From assembly GCA_002483265.1 (NCBI GenBank), contig DLHO01000026.1, positions 72,453-136,452 of the forward strand: a stretch of DNA of 64,000 nucleotides, written 5' to 3'. The stretch comes from Flavobacteriales bacterium UBA7666 (GTDB taxonomy: Bacteria > Bacteroidota > Bacteroidia > Flavobacteriales_D > Crocinitomicaceae). The position numbers and the translations under genes are program-made. The notes under the pieces were generated by a model. It did not search any database and was not told the origin of the DNA. It worked only from the letters and a program-made list of their open reading frames with translations. Positions 40,093 through 48,201 of the stretch are shown in pieces. The stretch's first letter is position 1, and every line of letters begins with the position of its first letter.

Positions 40093-40875
40093 ATGAGTAG
40101 ATCCTTAAGTGTAATTGTTATCACGCTATTATCCTTCGGGCTCTATTTCTTTTTGTCCAATGCTTATTTTTCAGAACTTAGAGTCTGGATAAATGGATTT
40201 GTTCCAAGTCTGGGGATCAGTCACTTGGTTGTTTATTTGATCGTTTCATTACCCATTGTTTTAGGAGCTTCCTTTATCAATGAGTTTAAACGTTGTCAAA
40301 CTACATTAGGACTTAATCGTTCAATTGTCAAGGGAGTAGCATTTCCACTTCTTTGCACGGTTCCCATGTTTATCGGTTTCGCTTGTTGTTTTTCATCGAA
40401 TACAGATCTGACAGTAGACGAAGTTTTAATTACTGGAGTAGCAGCGGCATTCTTTGAAGAATTTATCTTTCGTGGTTTTCTTTTCGGTCAATTATTTCGT
40501 TTCACAAAGCTGGGTTTCATTCCTTCCATTTTGTTAGGAGCTTTTCTATTTGCGGCAATGCATTTGTATCAAAGCAATGACCTGCCAACTTTGATTGGTG
40601 TTTTTTCTACTACATTCATGGGAGCAGTGCTCTTTGCTTGGCTCTTTGCTGAATGGAATTATAACCTGTGGATTCCAATCTTTCTGCATTTCTTTATGAA
40701 TCTGGCTTGGATGATTTTCTCTGTCTCTGATAATGCATTCGGTGGATTTTACGCAAATATCTTTCGTATTCTAACCATTGCGTTGGCAATTATTCTCACA
40801 CTGTTATACAAGCGCAAAAAGCAGCTTCCTCTCAATGTCAATAAAGAAACAATTTGGATGAAAAATCGGAATTAA
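40093..40875 (+). CDS. CPBP-family intramembrane glutamic protease
   Basis: 260 residues, about seven to eight membrane helices. The CPBP (Abi/CaaX) catalytic motifs are seen: EEFIFRG (Glu122, Glu123, Arg127), FAAMHL (His157) and FLHFFMNLAW (His199). Members cleave prenylated or bacteriocin-related peptides, or process membrane proteins. Here, it probably acts in the inner membrane on an unknown peptide. It stands 105 bases after the hydrolase gene and 17 before the YD-type lipoprotein gene. Confidence 0.93.
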   Translation: MSRSLSVIVITLLSFGLYFFLSNAYFSELRVWINGFVPSLGISHLVVYLIVSLPIVLGASFINEFKRCQTTLGLNRSIVKGVAFPLLCTVPMFIGFACCFSSNTDLTVDEVLITGVAAAFFEEFIFRGFLFGQLFRFTKLGFIPSILLGAFLFAAMHLYQSNDLPTLIGVFSTTFMGAVLFAWLFAEWNYNLWIPIFLHFFMNLAWMIFSVSDNAFGGFYANIFRILTIALAIILTLLYKRKKQLPLNVNKETIWMKNRN

Positions 40876-40892
40876 ATACTAATATTGGATGA

Positions 40893-41675
40893 ATGAAAAA
40901 TGGCATCTACCTGATATTAATTGCTTTTCTGATTGGATGTAATTCAGCGCAACCTAAACCTGAAAAGAAAATCAAAGAAATTCTTGTTTTTGAATCAGAA
41001 GCCACATCCGAAGGTGAAATGGGGCGTTTCCCATTAGAACAAAAGCGCTATAATCGCAAAGGACAGTTGATTTTTGAATTGCTTGGAGGAGAAAGTGGAA
41101 GTGAATACACATATGACTCGAAAGGACGAAAAGTAAAAGATGTTTCTATTTTGCATAGTCAGGTCAATTTCATTTCGAAGTTTCTTTATCTCGACAATGA
41201 CAGCATCTCAAGCATTGAGATCTATACACCGGACGAAAAATTAGACTTCACTATTCATGTGAAATACAATAAAGCTGGAATCAACTTCAAAGACTTGTGT
41301 ATTAAGGCAGATGGCTCGGTTAAATTTTGGGACGAATATGCATACGATCGTAACGGAAATACAAAACAATGGGTTCGTTATAATCCTGATTCAACCGTTC
41401 AATCCAAGGTTCTTTATGAATACGATAAGCAACATCATGAGATCAAAAACACCTGTTCAGGAGAATTGGGAGGAACCTATTCTTTCAAATACAATAAGAA
41501 GGGGTTGAAAATAGAAGAAACCGCCTATAATACAGTCGACAAAACATTTCTGTGGTTAAAAGTATTTAGCTACGATGAATCAAACCGGATAACTAAAATG
41601 GTGGAATACAATGATCCCAAACACCACCCGAAAAAGCCTTACAGAATATTAAATTATGAGTATAAATTTTGGTGA
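40893..41675 (+). CDS. Lipoprotein with YD-type (RHS-like) repeats
   Basis: 260 residues. Lipobox LIGC (Cys about 16). The body has YD-like repeats: YNRKGQLIFELLGG, YTYDSKGRKVKD, YAYDRNGNTKQWVRYNPDST, YEYDKQHHEIKN and FSYDESNRITKMVEYND. These form beta-hairpin stacks as in RHS shells, but the protein is far too short for an RHS toxin and has no toxin tip. It is more probably a small surface or periplasmic scaffold. It lies close behind the CPBP protease gene. Confidence 0.88.
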   Translation: MKNGIYLILIAFLIGCNSAQPKPEKKIKEILVFESEATSEGEMGRFPLEQKRYNRKGQLIFELLGGESGSEYTYDSKGRKVKDVSILHSQVNFISKFLYLDNDSISSIEIYTPDEKLDFTIHVKYNKAGINFKDLCIKADGSVKFWDEYAYDRNGNTKQWVRYNPDSTVQSKVLYEYDKQHHEIKNTCSGELGGTYSFKYNKKGLKIEETAYNTVDKTFLWLKVFSYDESNRITKMVEYNDPKHHPKKPYRILNYEYKFW

Positions 41676-41726
41676 TGGCGAAAACTAATAGTGAACCAAT
41701 TAATTAACCGATTGTATTACTTTAAT

Positions 41727-42698
41727 ATGAAAAATTACCTGATCGTTTTGTTTTTTTTCCTTAAGGGAATAAGCTTTTCGCAAGAAACCGGAACTTTTTA
41801 CCAAACCCTTGATAAAGAATATGCTTTTAAATTGGATGGAGAAACTTGTATTCTTTACCGGCTTTCAAAGTACAACAATATGGTTTATCGGGAATGGGAG
41901 ATTTATCCAACTCCTAGAGTCAAAAGCCAGTTAGATAGTTTGGGAATCCTTTTTTCAAATGGTCAATACGCCATTTCCTACGATTATAAGTATTTCCGGG
42001 TATGTGATTTAAAGAATGGGAAAGTCAAAGACCGCAGGAGTTATGTTGCGAAGAAACTGGACGATCCTTCCAAAATATATGAAGCAATCAATCATGCGTA
42101 TTGGAATACTATTTACCGGGAAACAGTTCATGAAACCAGCAATAATTACCCGCTTTTCGAAGAATACTATTACCGCGAAGGCTATTCCATTTGGGATTCA
42201 CTGTCCTTTAAACAAGCTGTGCCTAAAGAATTTGAAGTGCTTGCAAACGAAGAAAATAAGAGATTAAAAGACAGCTTATCACAGACAAATCAGAAACTGG
42301 TTTCCTTAAATGATTTCATTGATAAGAAAATGAATACATTGACATTGGAAGAATTGAAAAACAACTATTTAAGTCGTCCGTTAACTAATTATTGGTACTC
42401 TGGTTACCAAGATGAAATGCTGCAGGCTGTTGCTGAAAAACGTCCGGAACTGTTCTTGGAACTTGCAGAAGCCTTGCCCGATGAGAAGTATGCTATTTTT
42501 GACGGTGCTTTTGCTATTTCAAGAGATGTAAAAAAGGCATTGAAAAGCTTACCTGATTCTCCGATAAAGAAAGAGTACTTCAAATACCGAAGGAGGGAAA
42601 GTTTGAAAATCGGATTGATTGTAACCGGAGTTGTTGCACTAGAAACGGCTATAGTTGGTGGCATAATTACCGGGATTGTTTATCTCATTGTTCGTTAA
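41727..42698 (+). CDS. Exported protein with C-terminal membrane helix
   Basis: 323 residues from the ATG at 41727; the in-frame GTG at 41691 would put 12 residues before the signal peptide. The signal peptide is KNYLIVLFFFLKGISFSQE. There is an Arg/Lys-rich middle, the segment LANEENKRLKDSLSQTNQKLVSLNDFIDKKMNTLTLEELKNNYLSR with coiled-coil character, and a C-terminal hydrophobic helix (GLIVTGVVALETAIVGGIITGIVYLIV). The helix could anchor it in the membrane. No family is recognised. Confidence 0.75.
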   Translation: MKNYLIVLFFFLKGISFSQETGTFYQTLDKEYAFKLDGETCILYRLSKYNNMVYREWEIYPTPRVKSQLDSLGILFSNGQYAISYDYKYFRVCDLKNGKVKDRRSYVAKKLDDPSKIYEAINHAYWNTIYRETVHETSNNYPLFEEYYYREGYSIWDSLSFKQAVPKEFEVLANEENKRLKDSLSQTNQKLVSLNDFIDKKMNTLTLEELKNNYLSRPLTNYWYSGYQDEMLQAVAEKRPELFLELAEALPDEKYAIFDGAFAISRDVKKALKSLPDSPIKKEYFKYRRRESLKIGLIVTGVVALETAIVGGIITGIVYLIVR

Positions 42699-42828
42699 AT
42701 TGAAAAGATGTCAGTTATCGAATACTTAATATCGATCTGTTGAAGCAGTTTTTTCTTTTCAATTATCCATTCTACATTTTCAATTCAATTCGAAATAAGC
42801 CTATTTTTAATCTCTAAATACCAAAATC

Positions 42829-43551
42829 ATGGAAAAATCAGAATCAGGATCATCGATCTACAGATACCAGGAAAACGACAGAAATGAATTCCAAGCTCCT
42901 TCCGGAGAGGGAAATATTGATGAAATTTCGAATCATATTGAGAAGTATGTTGGTAAAATTGACATGGTTTTTCATGAATTGATCTCTGATCAGGTTCACA
43001 TTGACCTGCATTGGGTAAAACCTTCGGCAGAAAGACCATTTCATACCCTGGTCACTTCAGGAATGAGTGACAGACCAATGACTACTCCAAAAGAAATGAA
43101 AGCGTTTCAGTATGCTGAGTTGAGTATTTGTTTGCCTGCAGATTGGAAGCTGTCTGAAGATGATTTTAATGACGAAGAGAATTATTGGCCTTTAAGATGG
43201 TTGAAAATATTATCTCGTTTTCCGCATGAATATAATACGTGGCTGGGATATGGACATACAATCCCCAATGGAAATCCACCAGCTCCTTTTTCAAGTAAGT
43301 CGAAGATGAACACAATGATGTTGTTGCCATCCATACTATTCGATCCTGCTTTTCAGGAATTGAAAATTAACAAGGAAAAAACAATTCATTTTTACACCAT
43401 TTATCCGCTTTATTCCGAAGAAGTTAATCTGAAGATGAAAGAGGGGGCAGAAGCGCTTTTTGATGGCTTTGAGCGTGTAGGTTTGACAGATGTATTGGAG
43501 CTCAATCGAGAGAATTCGGTTAAGAGAAAGAAATTATTTGGATTGTTTTAA
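42829..43551 (+). CDS. Suppressor-of-fused (SUFU) domain protein
   Basis: 240 residues. The features of bacterial SUFU domains are seen: IDMVFHELISDQVHIDLHWVKPSAERPFHTLVTSGMSDRPM, the WPLRWLKILSRFPHEYNTWLGYGHT stretch, and the IHFYTIYPLYSEEVNLKM end. SUFU was named for animal Hedgehog signalling, but bacterial members are common and many act as immunity proteins against polymorphic toxins. No toxin gene is adjacent. It is cytosolic with no signal peptide. Confidence 0.9.
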   Translation: MEKSESGSSIYRYQENDRNEFQAPSGEGNIDEISNHIEKYVGKIDMVFHELISDQVHIDLHWVKPSAERPFHTLVTSGMSDRPMTTPKEMKAFQYAELSICLPADWKLSEDDFNDEENYWPLRWLKILSRFPHEYNTWLGYGHTIPNGNPPAPFSSKSKMNTMMLLPSILFDPAFQELKINKEKTIHFYTIYPLYSEEVNLKMKEGAEALFDGFERVGLTDVLELNRENSVKRKKLFGLF

Positions 43552-43560
43552 TTGGGTTTT

Positions 43561-44109
43561 ATGAATAGATCTTTCTGGCAACCCACATTAGAAAATGAAC
43601 TTGTACTACTTCGTCCTTTGAAAAGCGACGATTATGACGGATTATACCAAGTAGCTTCAGATCCATTACTTTGGGAACAGCATCCTTCTTTCGACCGATA
43701 CAAGCCGGAAGTGTTCAAACTATTTTTTGAAGAAGCTCTTGTCAGTGGGAATTCTTTTGTGGTCATAGACAAAAAAACACACACCATTATTGGAAGTTCG
43801 CGCTACTATGATTTTGACCTGGAAAATGGGCTTGTAAAGATCGGTTATTCGTTCTTGGACAGAAATTATTGGGGAGGAAATTACAATTTTGCTCATAAAA
43901 AGCTATTACTCGATTATGCTTTTCAGTTCGTGGATCGGGTGATTTTCGAAATAGGGGAAACAAATTTCAGATCGCAAAAAGGAACCGGTAAGCTGGGAGT
44001 TGAAAAAGGCGCTCATTTTATGTTGGATGTGAAAGGAGAAAAGTTTCCATACATTACTTATATCCTCACGAAAGAAAAATGGGAAAGTCAAGCTGGCAGA
44101 AGGATTTGA
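43561..44109 (+). CDS. GNAT-family N-acetyltransferase (tandem copy 1)
   Basis: 182 residues from the ATG at 43561 (a TTG three codons earlier is possible). Typical RimJ/RimL-like parts are TLENELVLLRPLKSDDYDGLYQVASDPLLWEQHP, YSFLDRNYWGGNYNFAHKKLLLDYAF and FRSQKGTGKLGVEKG. It aligns over its whole length with the next gene (44215) with roughly half of the residues the same, so they are duplicates. It starts nine bases after the SUFU gene stop, perhaps as part of that transcript. Confidence 0.92.
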   Translation: MNRSFWQPTLENELVLLRPLKSDDYDGLYQVASDPLLWEQHPSFDRYKPEVFKLFFEEALVSGNSFVVIDKKTHTIIGSSRYYDFDLENGLVKIGYSFLDRNYWGGNYNFAHKKLLLDYAFQFVDRVIFEIGETNFRSQKGTGKLGVEKGAHFMLDVKGEKFPYITYILTKEKWESQAGRRI

Positions 44110-44214
44110 TTCCTTTCTTGTGAATTTAACATTGTTTAAATCACAAAAAGCTTTAAAAAAGTATGTTTTCAAACATTGTGTTATTAACTTAATAATAACG
44201 AAAAGCGATGTATT

Positions 44215-44763
44215 ATGAAAACAGTTTCATGGCAACCAGAATTAGAGAATGAGTTAGTACTTCTTCGTCCGTTGGAACGCTCAGACTACGAAGAATTGTA
44301 TCAAGTAGCTTCAGATCCATTGATTTGGGAACAGCATCCGGTATATAGTAGACATAAACGTGAAGAATACGATATCTTTTTTGAAGAATCATTGGATTTA
44401 GGAATGAGTTTGGTAATCATCGATAAAGAAACCAATAAAATATTTGGAAGTACCCGATTTTATGATTTTGACGAGAACGATTCCTCCATCAAAATGGGAG
44501 GTACGTTTTTAGATCGGGCACATTGGGGAGGAAGCTATAATTTTTCAATTAAAGAATTAGTGCTTGATTATGCGTTCCGGATCGTTGATAAAGTGATTTT
44601 TGAAATTGCAGAAGAAAATATTCGCTCTCAAAAAGCATCTTCCAGGTTTGGAGTGGAAGAAAAAGAGCATTTCATGAAAGAAATTCAGGGAAAAAAGTAT
44701 CCGTATATTTTGTACGAGTTGACTCCAAATTTGTGGGCAAATGCCAAGCGCATGCGAGCATAG
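44215..44763 (+). CDS. GNAT-family N-acetyltransferase (tandem copy 2)
   Basis: 182 residues with the same parts in the same order as its neighbour: ELENELVLLRPLERSDYEELYQVASDPLIWEQHP, TFLDRAHWGGSYNFSIKELVLDYAF and IRSQKASSRFGVEEKEHF. Instead of a QxxGxG/A loop both copies carry DRxxWGGxYNF in the acetyl-CoA region. It should be a cytosolic acetyltransferase, and divergence between the two copies suggests different acceptors. Confidence 0.92.
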   Translation: MKTVSWQPELENELVLLRPLERSDYEELYQVASDPLIWEQHPVYSRHKREEYDIFFEESLDLGMSLVIIDKETNKIFGSTRFYDFDENDSSIKMGGTFLDRAHWGGSYNFSIKELVLDYAFRIVDKVIFEIAEENIRSQKASSRFGVEEKEHFMKEIQGKKYPYILYELTPNLWANAKRMRA

Positions 44764-44939
44764 GTTTTATTTATCGTCCGTTGAAGTCATCTTTCTAAGC
44801 AATCTTTGACCTCCGTGTGATGTTTTTTAGACTCCGTTCAATCTTCTGCAGTTACGACTGATTTTTCTTTGCGGTTTATTTTTTCAATAGCTCCAATTAG
44901 TTAAGTTTCTCGATTAATTTTACAGCACAATCGAATCTC

Positions 44940-45593
44940 ATGAAACGCAAAAGAAACTGGTCTAAAATCATTAAACGAACGCTTATTGTTAGTCTGATCT
45001 TCGGACTTTTTTGGTTCTTCGGAGCAAATTGGGCAATCGAATCCAATGCCGAAGGAAAAGTATTCGATCAAGTGAGTGATTGTCCGAAGGTGAAGGTTGC
45101 TTTGGTATTAGGAACTTCCAGAACCAACAAAAGAGGAAATGACAACCTCTACTTTTCTTATCGCATTAAAGCTGCAGTTGAATTGTATCGCGCTGGAAAA
45201 GTGAAATACATTTTGGTAAGTGGAGATAACAGCATTACGACTTATGACGAGCCAACTGACATGAAAAATGCTTTAGTTGCAGCAGGAGTTCCGGCAAACC
45301 GAATTTTCCTCGATTATGCAGGATTCAGAACCCTTGACTCGATGGAACGCGCCTTGAAAGTATTTGGTCAGAAAGAAATCATTGTCATTTCGCAACGCTT
45401 TCACAACGAACGTGCAATCTATTTAGGAGAACATTTTGGAATGACAGTTTACGGATATAACGCTCAGGATGTTGTCAAAATGGGTGGTTTTAAAACAAAA
45501 GTCCGTGAGCGTTTTGCTCGAATGAAAGTGTTTTGGGATATTATCTTTGGTGTAGATTCTAAATTTCTGGGTACTCCGGTGAAGATCGGATAA
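44940..45593 (+). CDS. SanA/ElyC-like DUF218 protein
   Basis: 217 residues. One N-terminal membrane helix (IIKRTLIVSLIFGLFWFFGANWAI), then a DUF218 domain: KVALVLGTSR, DNLYFSYRIKAAVELYRAGKVKYILVSGDN, YDEPTDMKNALVAAGVPANRIFLDYAGFRTLDSMERALKVFG and ISQRFHNERAIYLGEHFGM. This is the SanA (vancomycin high-temperature exclusion) type. SanA acts at the inner membrane facing the periplasm and affects envelope permeability. The identification is secure; physiological role in Bacteroidota is not known. Confidence 0.93.
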   Translation: MKRKRNWSKIIKRTLIVSLIFGLFWFFGANWAIESNAEGKVFDQVSDCPKVKVALVLGTSRTNKRGNDNLYFSYRIKAAVELYRAGKVKYILVSGDNSITTYDEPTDMKNALVAAGVPANRIFLDYAGFRTLDSMERALKVFGQKEIIVISQRFHNERAIYLGEHFGMTVYGYNAQDVVKMGGFKTKVRERFARMKVFWDIIFGVDSKFLGTPVKIG

Positions 45594-45607
45594 TTCAATG
45601 AAAAAAA

Positions 45608-45672
45608 TTATCAATTATTAATTATCAAGAATGGAAATTCCTCTTGATAATTAAACCATTCATAATTGATAA
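45608..45672. repeat. Long two-part inverted repeat between convergent genes
   Basis: The inner stem is 13 bp (45618-45630 with 45642-45654, perfect) with an 11-base loop. The outer stem is 10 bp (45608-45617 with 45663-45672, perfect), separated from the inner one by an 8-base bulge. It lies between the convergent SanA-like (stop 45593) and PH-like (stop 45680) genes, and probably ends both transcripts, although T runs are absent. Confidence 0.75.
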
Positions 45673-45679
45673 TTAGTGA

Positions 45680-46183
45680 TCATTTTCCCAAAACAGTCAA
45701 AACCTGCATGATATCATCGGGCTTGGAGGTTCCGATCAACAGTTTTCGTCCATCTTTGAACACCAATTGCAAGCCGGTTCTTCCAGATACGTTGAATGCT
45801 CTCCCTTTTCCAACAAGACTGTAGCGAATTCCCCAACCTCCATATTCAGCCAATGGAGCGTATTCACGAAGATAAACCTCTTCAATATCTTCCCAGTTGT
45901 AATTCCTGAATTTGAGTTGTATAGGAAAGAATCTGACGGCAATACCGGTGTCTGAGATTCGTGTTTCCAACTTCATTATGAAAAATAAAAGGGAAAGAAT
46001 GAGCATAAATAAAAATCCGATCAACAATAAGGCATTATCTACTAAACTGCTCCCGAAAGGTTTTCCAAACAATACTTGTGTCACAATGAAAAAGCCCATT
46101 ACGCCTTTAATACCAGCAAAAAGAAACCAGAGCCACCATTGTCTGAATTTCTGAGTTTCCGAAAATCGATGATAATCCTTCAT
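45680..46183 (-). CDS. Two-helix membrane protein with PH-like C-domain
   Basis: 167 residues. Two N-terminal membrane helices (about 17-38 and 48-70) are followed by a beta-rich domain from about 72: ETRISDTGIAVRFFPIQLKFRNYNWEDIEEVYLREY, then GGWGIRYSLVGKGRAFNVSGRTGLQLVFKDGRKLLIGTSKPDDIMQVL. The latter has the look of bacterial PH domains (DUF6141-like). It should be an inner-membrane protein of unknown role. Confidence 0.8.
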   Translation of the reverse strand: MKDYHRFSETQKFRQWWLWFLFAGIKGVMGFFIVTQVLFGKPFGSSLVDNALLLIGFLFMLILSLLFFIMKLETRISDTGIAVRFFPIQLKFRNYNWEDIEEVYLREYAPLAEYGGWGIRYSLVGKGRAFNVSGRTGLQLVFKDGRKLLIGTSKPDDIMQVLTVLGK

Positions 46184-46380
46184 AATCTAATTAATTTGAG
46201 TTTAAATAATTCCGTTCGATTGAAACTATAACAAACACAATGAAAACCTCAATTCCTTCAATTAGGTATTGATCATTCATTCAGTTCAAAACTGATCGTA
46301 CTTTTCTGCTAAAAAAGAGGCTTTACTGGTAATGTGAATAGGTTTCACGAGTCATAAAATAGTGTTACTCAAATATAGTA

Positions 46381-47466
46381 TTATTTCGGTAACTTTTCCA
46401 ATAATAACAAATAAGGTTCCAGCATGTGATTCATGAAAATCTCCTTCGGATCTTGCGGAAACTTGGCATAATATTCCGTATCAGGATAAAGGATAATGAA
46501 ATTTCCGCAACGCGTAAAAGCCGTTGAATTGGCTAATTGAGGAGGTTCAAAACCTTTTAAATTCTTAGTCATTAATTTACCTAATTTCTGACCCAAATAT
46601 TTTTCAAATCGCCTTTGAGTTTTCTTGGAAGGTTTGTCCATTTTATTGTACATGTGTCTGACCACCAATCTTGGAAAAAAGGGTAGCTTTTTAATTGCTT
46701 TTTTAGCATCCTTAAATGGACTGACTTTATTGAAATCATTGACGGTTTGCACTGAAAATGGTGATTCAGGAACCCAGTCTAAGGAATTTACAGTGTTGTA
46801 AGCCCAGCCGCTTTGAGTCATTTTTTCATAGTAATAGGCAAAGTATAAATTCCCTGGTTTTGGAGCTGCACTGCAATAGGTTTTGAACTGAACATCGGCT
46901 GGAATGATTCCATTTTCTTTCATGATCAAAAGATGCGCTGTAAGTAGATAAGCCAAAGCTCCACCTTGACTATGTCCTGTAATATAAAACTCCTTTTTTC
47001 CTTGGTCTATCTGAGCAAAAAGCAAGGAATCCATATCTTTCCACAAACAACCCAATGCAGTTGTCCAACCCACGTGAACCAATGCTTTCGGATCTTTGGA
47101 AAGTTCGTAGTAAAATGTGTCTTTTTCGCTGATTTTAATCCATCCTTTTGCAGGAACCATTCCTGCATAAAAATTAGCTCCCCAACTGGCAAATGTTCCT
47201 GTTGTTCCTCTTAAAGACAAAACACCAACTCCGGCTTTATCTTCCCAATAATCCCATTTATTATCAAATCCCAACGTTTTTGAGCGGTATTTAAATTCAA
47301 AGCGTTCAGGAGCCGGCATGGAATCCCACGCAGTGCTGTCTGCAAAGCGAAAATTAACTTTCAATAATTCTGTAGCTTCAGATTTATCGTAGCCGGGTCT
47401 CAGTTGTGCGTTAGAGAGATTGGAAATGAATACGAGAAAAAGAAAAATGAGCAAAACGTTTTTCAT
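46381..47466 (-). CDS. Exported class-3-type lipase, paralogue 2
   Basis: 361 residues, signal peptide KNVLLIFLFLVFISNLSNAQ. The nucleophile elbow is GHSQGG (Ser166). It shares most block motifs with the protein at 26208: AGMVPAKGW, HVGW, FKTYCSAAPKPGNLYFAYYYEKMTQSGWAYNTVNSLDWVPESPFSVQTV and SKKTQRRFEKYLGQ. It therefore arose by duplication and separation. It follows the LprI-like gene by four bases on the minus strand, whereas the other copy is followed by a DinB gene. Expected to act outside the cytosol on esters. Confidence 0.9.
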   Translation of the reverse strand: MKNVLLIFLFLVFISNLSNAQLRPGYDKSEATELLKVNFRFADSTAWDSMPAPERFEFKYRSKTLGFDNKWDYWEDKAGVGVLSLRGTTGTFASWGANFYAGMVPAKGWIKISEKDTFYYELSKDPKALVHVGWTTALGCLWKDMDSLLFAQIDQGKKEFYITGHSQGGALAYLLTAHLLIMKENGIIPADVQFKTYCSAAPKPGNLYFAYYYEKMTQSGWAYNTVNSLDWVPESPFSVQTVNDFNKVSPFKDAKKAIKKLPFFPRLVVRHMYNKMDKPSKKTQRRFEKYLGQKLGKLMTKNLKGFEPPQLANSTAFTRCGNFIILYPDTEYYAKFPQDPKEIFMNHMLEPYLLLLEKLPK

Positions 47467-47470
47467 GAAC

Positions 47471-48022
47471 TTAAATTAAATGTGTTAGGTAATCTATGAG
47501 GATCAATAAATGGTCTTTTTGAGCGGTCATTAACCGTTTGGTATACGTAATTGATTGAATGCTGCCACCACCACTATATTCTTCTTGCATGAGTTTGCCG
47601 ATCAAGGCTCGTTCTTTCTCCATCATTGATTTCCACGAATTTTGCCAAGATACAAGCGATTCCTTGTCGTCGGTTTTCATTTTAGACAAAAGAATCCCAT
47701 AATATTTATCTGCCAGAATTTCATATTCGGAAGCACAAGCCAGATTTGCTTTATTGATTCCAAGTGTAGTAGATTCTTTTTGTAATTGCTTGCTGAATAA
47801 ATTTTCTACCACAAAGGTATCTTCCAAAAATGCATGTTGAATAGAGTCTGAAAAATCACTTACACCTTCTTCTCTCTGAGTTTTTTGAGCCAATTCATGG
47901 CCTTTTGATCTCAATTCGACCCGCCATTTGTTTTTCAATGTTTCCATTTCAGAATCAGAAATTTGGGAAAAAAGTGAAGTGCACTGGAAAAAAAGAAGGA
48001 AAAAGAGAGTGCGGGAGATCAT
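47471..48022 (-). CDS. Exported LprI/DUF1311-like protein
   Basis: 183 residues, signal peptide ISRTLFFLLFFQCTSLFSQ. The C-terminal half has a pattern seen in DUF1311/LprI-like proteins: LACASEYEILADKYYGILLSKM, DDKESLVSWQNSWKSMMEKERALIGKL and SGGGSIQSITYTKRLM. LprI inhibits host lysozyme in mycobacteria, but the role of the domain here is not known. It is the upstream gene of a two-gene unit with the lipase. The identification is moderate because the motif is loose. Confidence 0.65.
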   Translation of the reverse strand: MISRTLFFLLFFQCTSLFSQISDSEMETLKNKWRVELRSKGHELAQKTQREEGVSDFSDSIQHAFLEDTFVVENLFSKQLQKESTTLGINKANLACASEYEILADKYYGILLSKMKTDDKESLVSWQNSWKSMMEKERALIGKLMQEEYSGGGSIQSITYTKRLMTAQKDHLLILIDYLTHLI

Positions 48023-48083
48023 GTTTTTGTTTTAAAAGTATAAAATTTCACAGATTTTGGCTAAAAATAAGAAACTTTCCTAC

Positions 48084-48122
48084 AAAAAAGCGAGAGCTCC
48101 GTGGCGGGACTCTCGCTTTTTT
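48084..48122 (-). terminator. Rho-independent terminator of clpB
   Basis: A perfect 13-bp stem (48084-48096 with 48110-48122) that ends in six A/T pairs, so it carries a T run on both strands. It is 80 bases past the clpB stop. The 13-base loop contains CCGTGGCGG-type sequence. Confidence 0.9.
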
Positions 48123-48201
48123 ACCTAAAACTAAACTACTACTTATTATATTCTAGCATCAATTTTCTTCCTTCGGCTTTTCTGTCTTGTGAGACAGAGC
48201 C

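Noticed and set aside
42829..44763. SUFU gene with two acetyltransferases as a toxin-immunity cassette
   Set aside because: No polymorphic toxin, secretion tag or orphan toxin tip lies nearby, so only the domain names suggest it.
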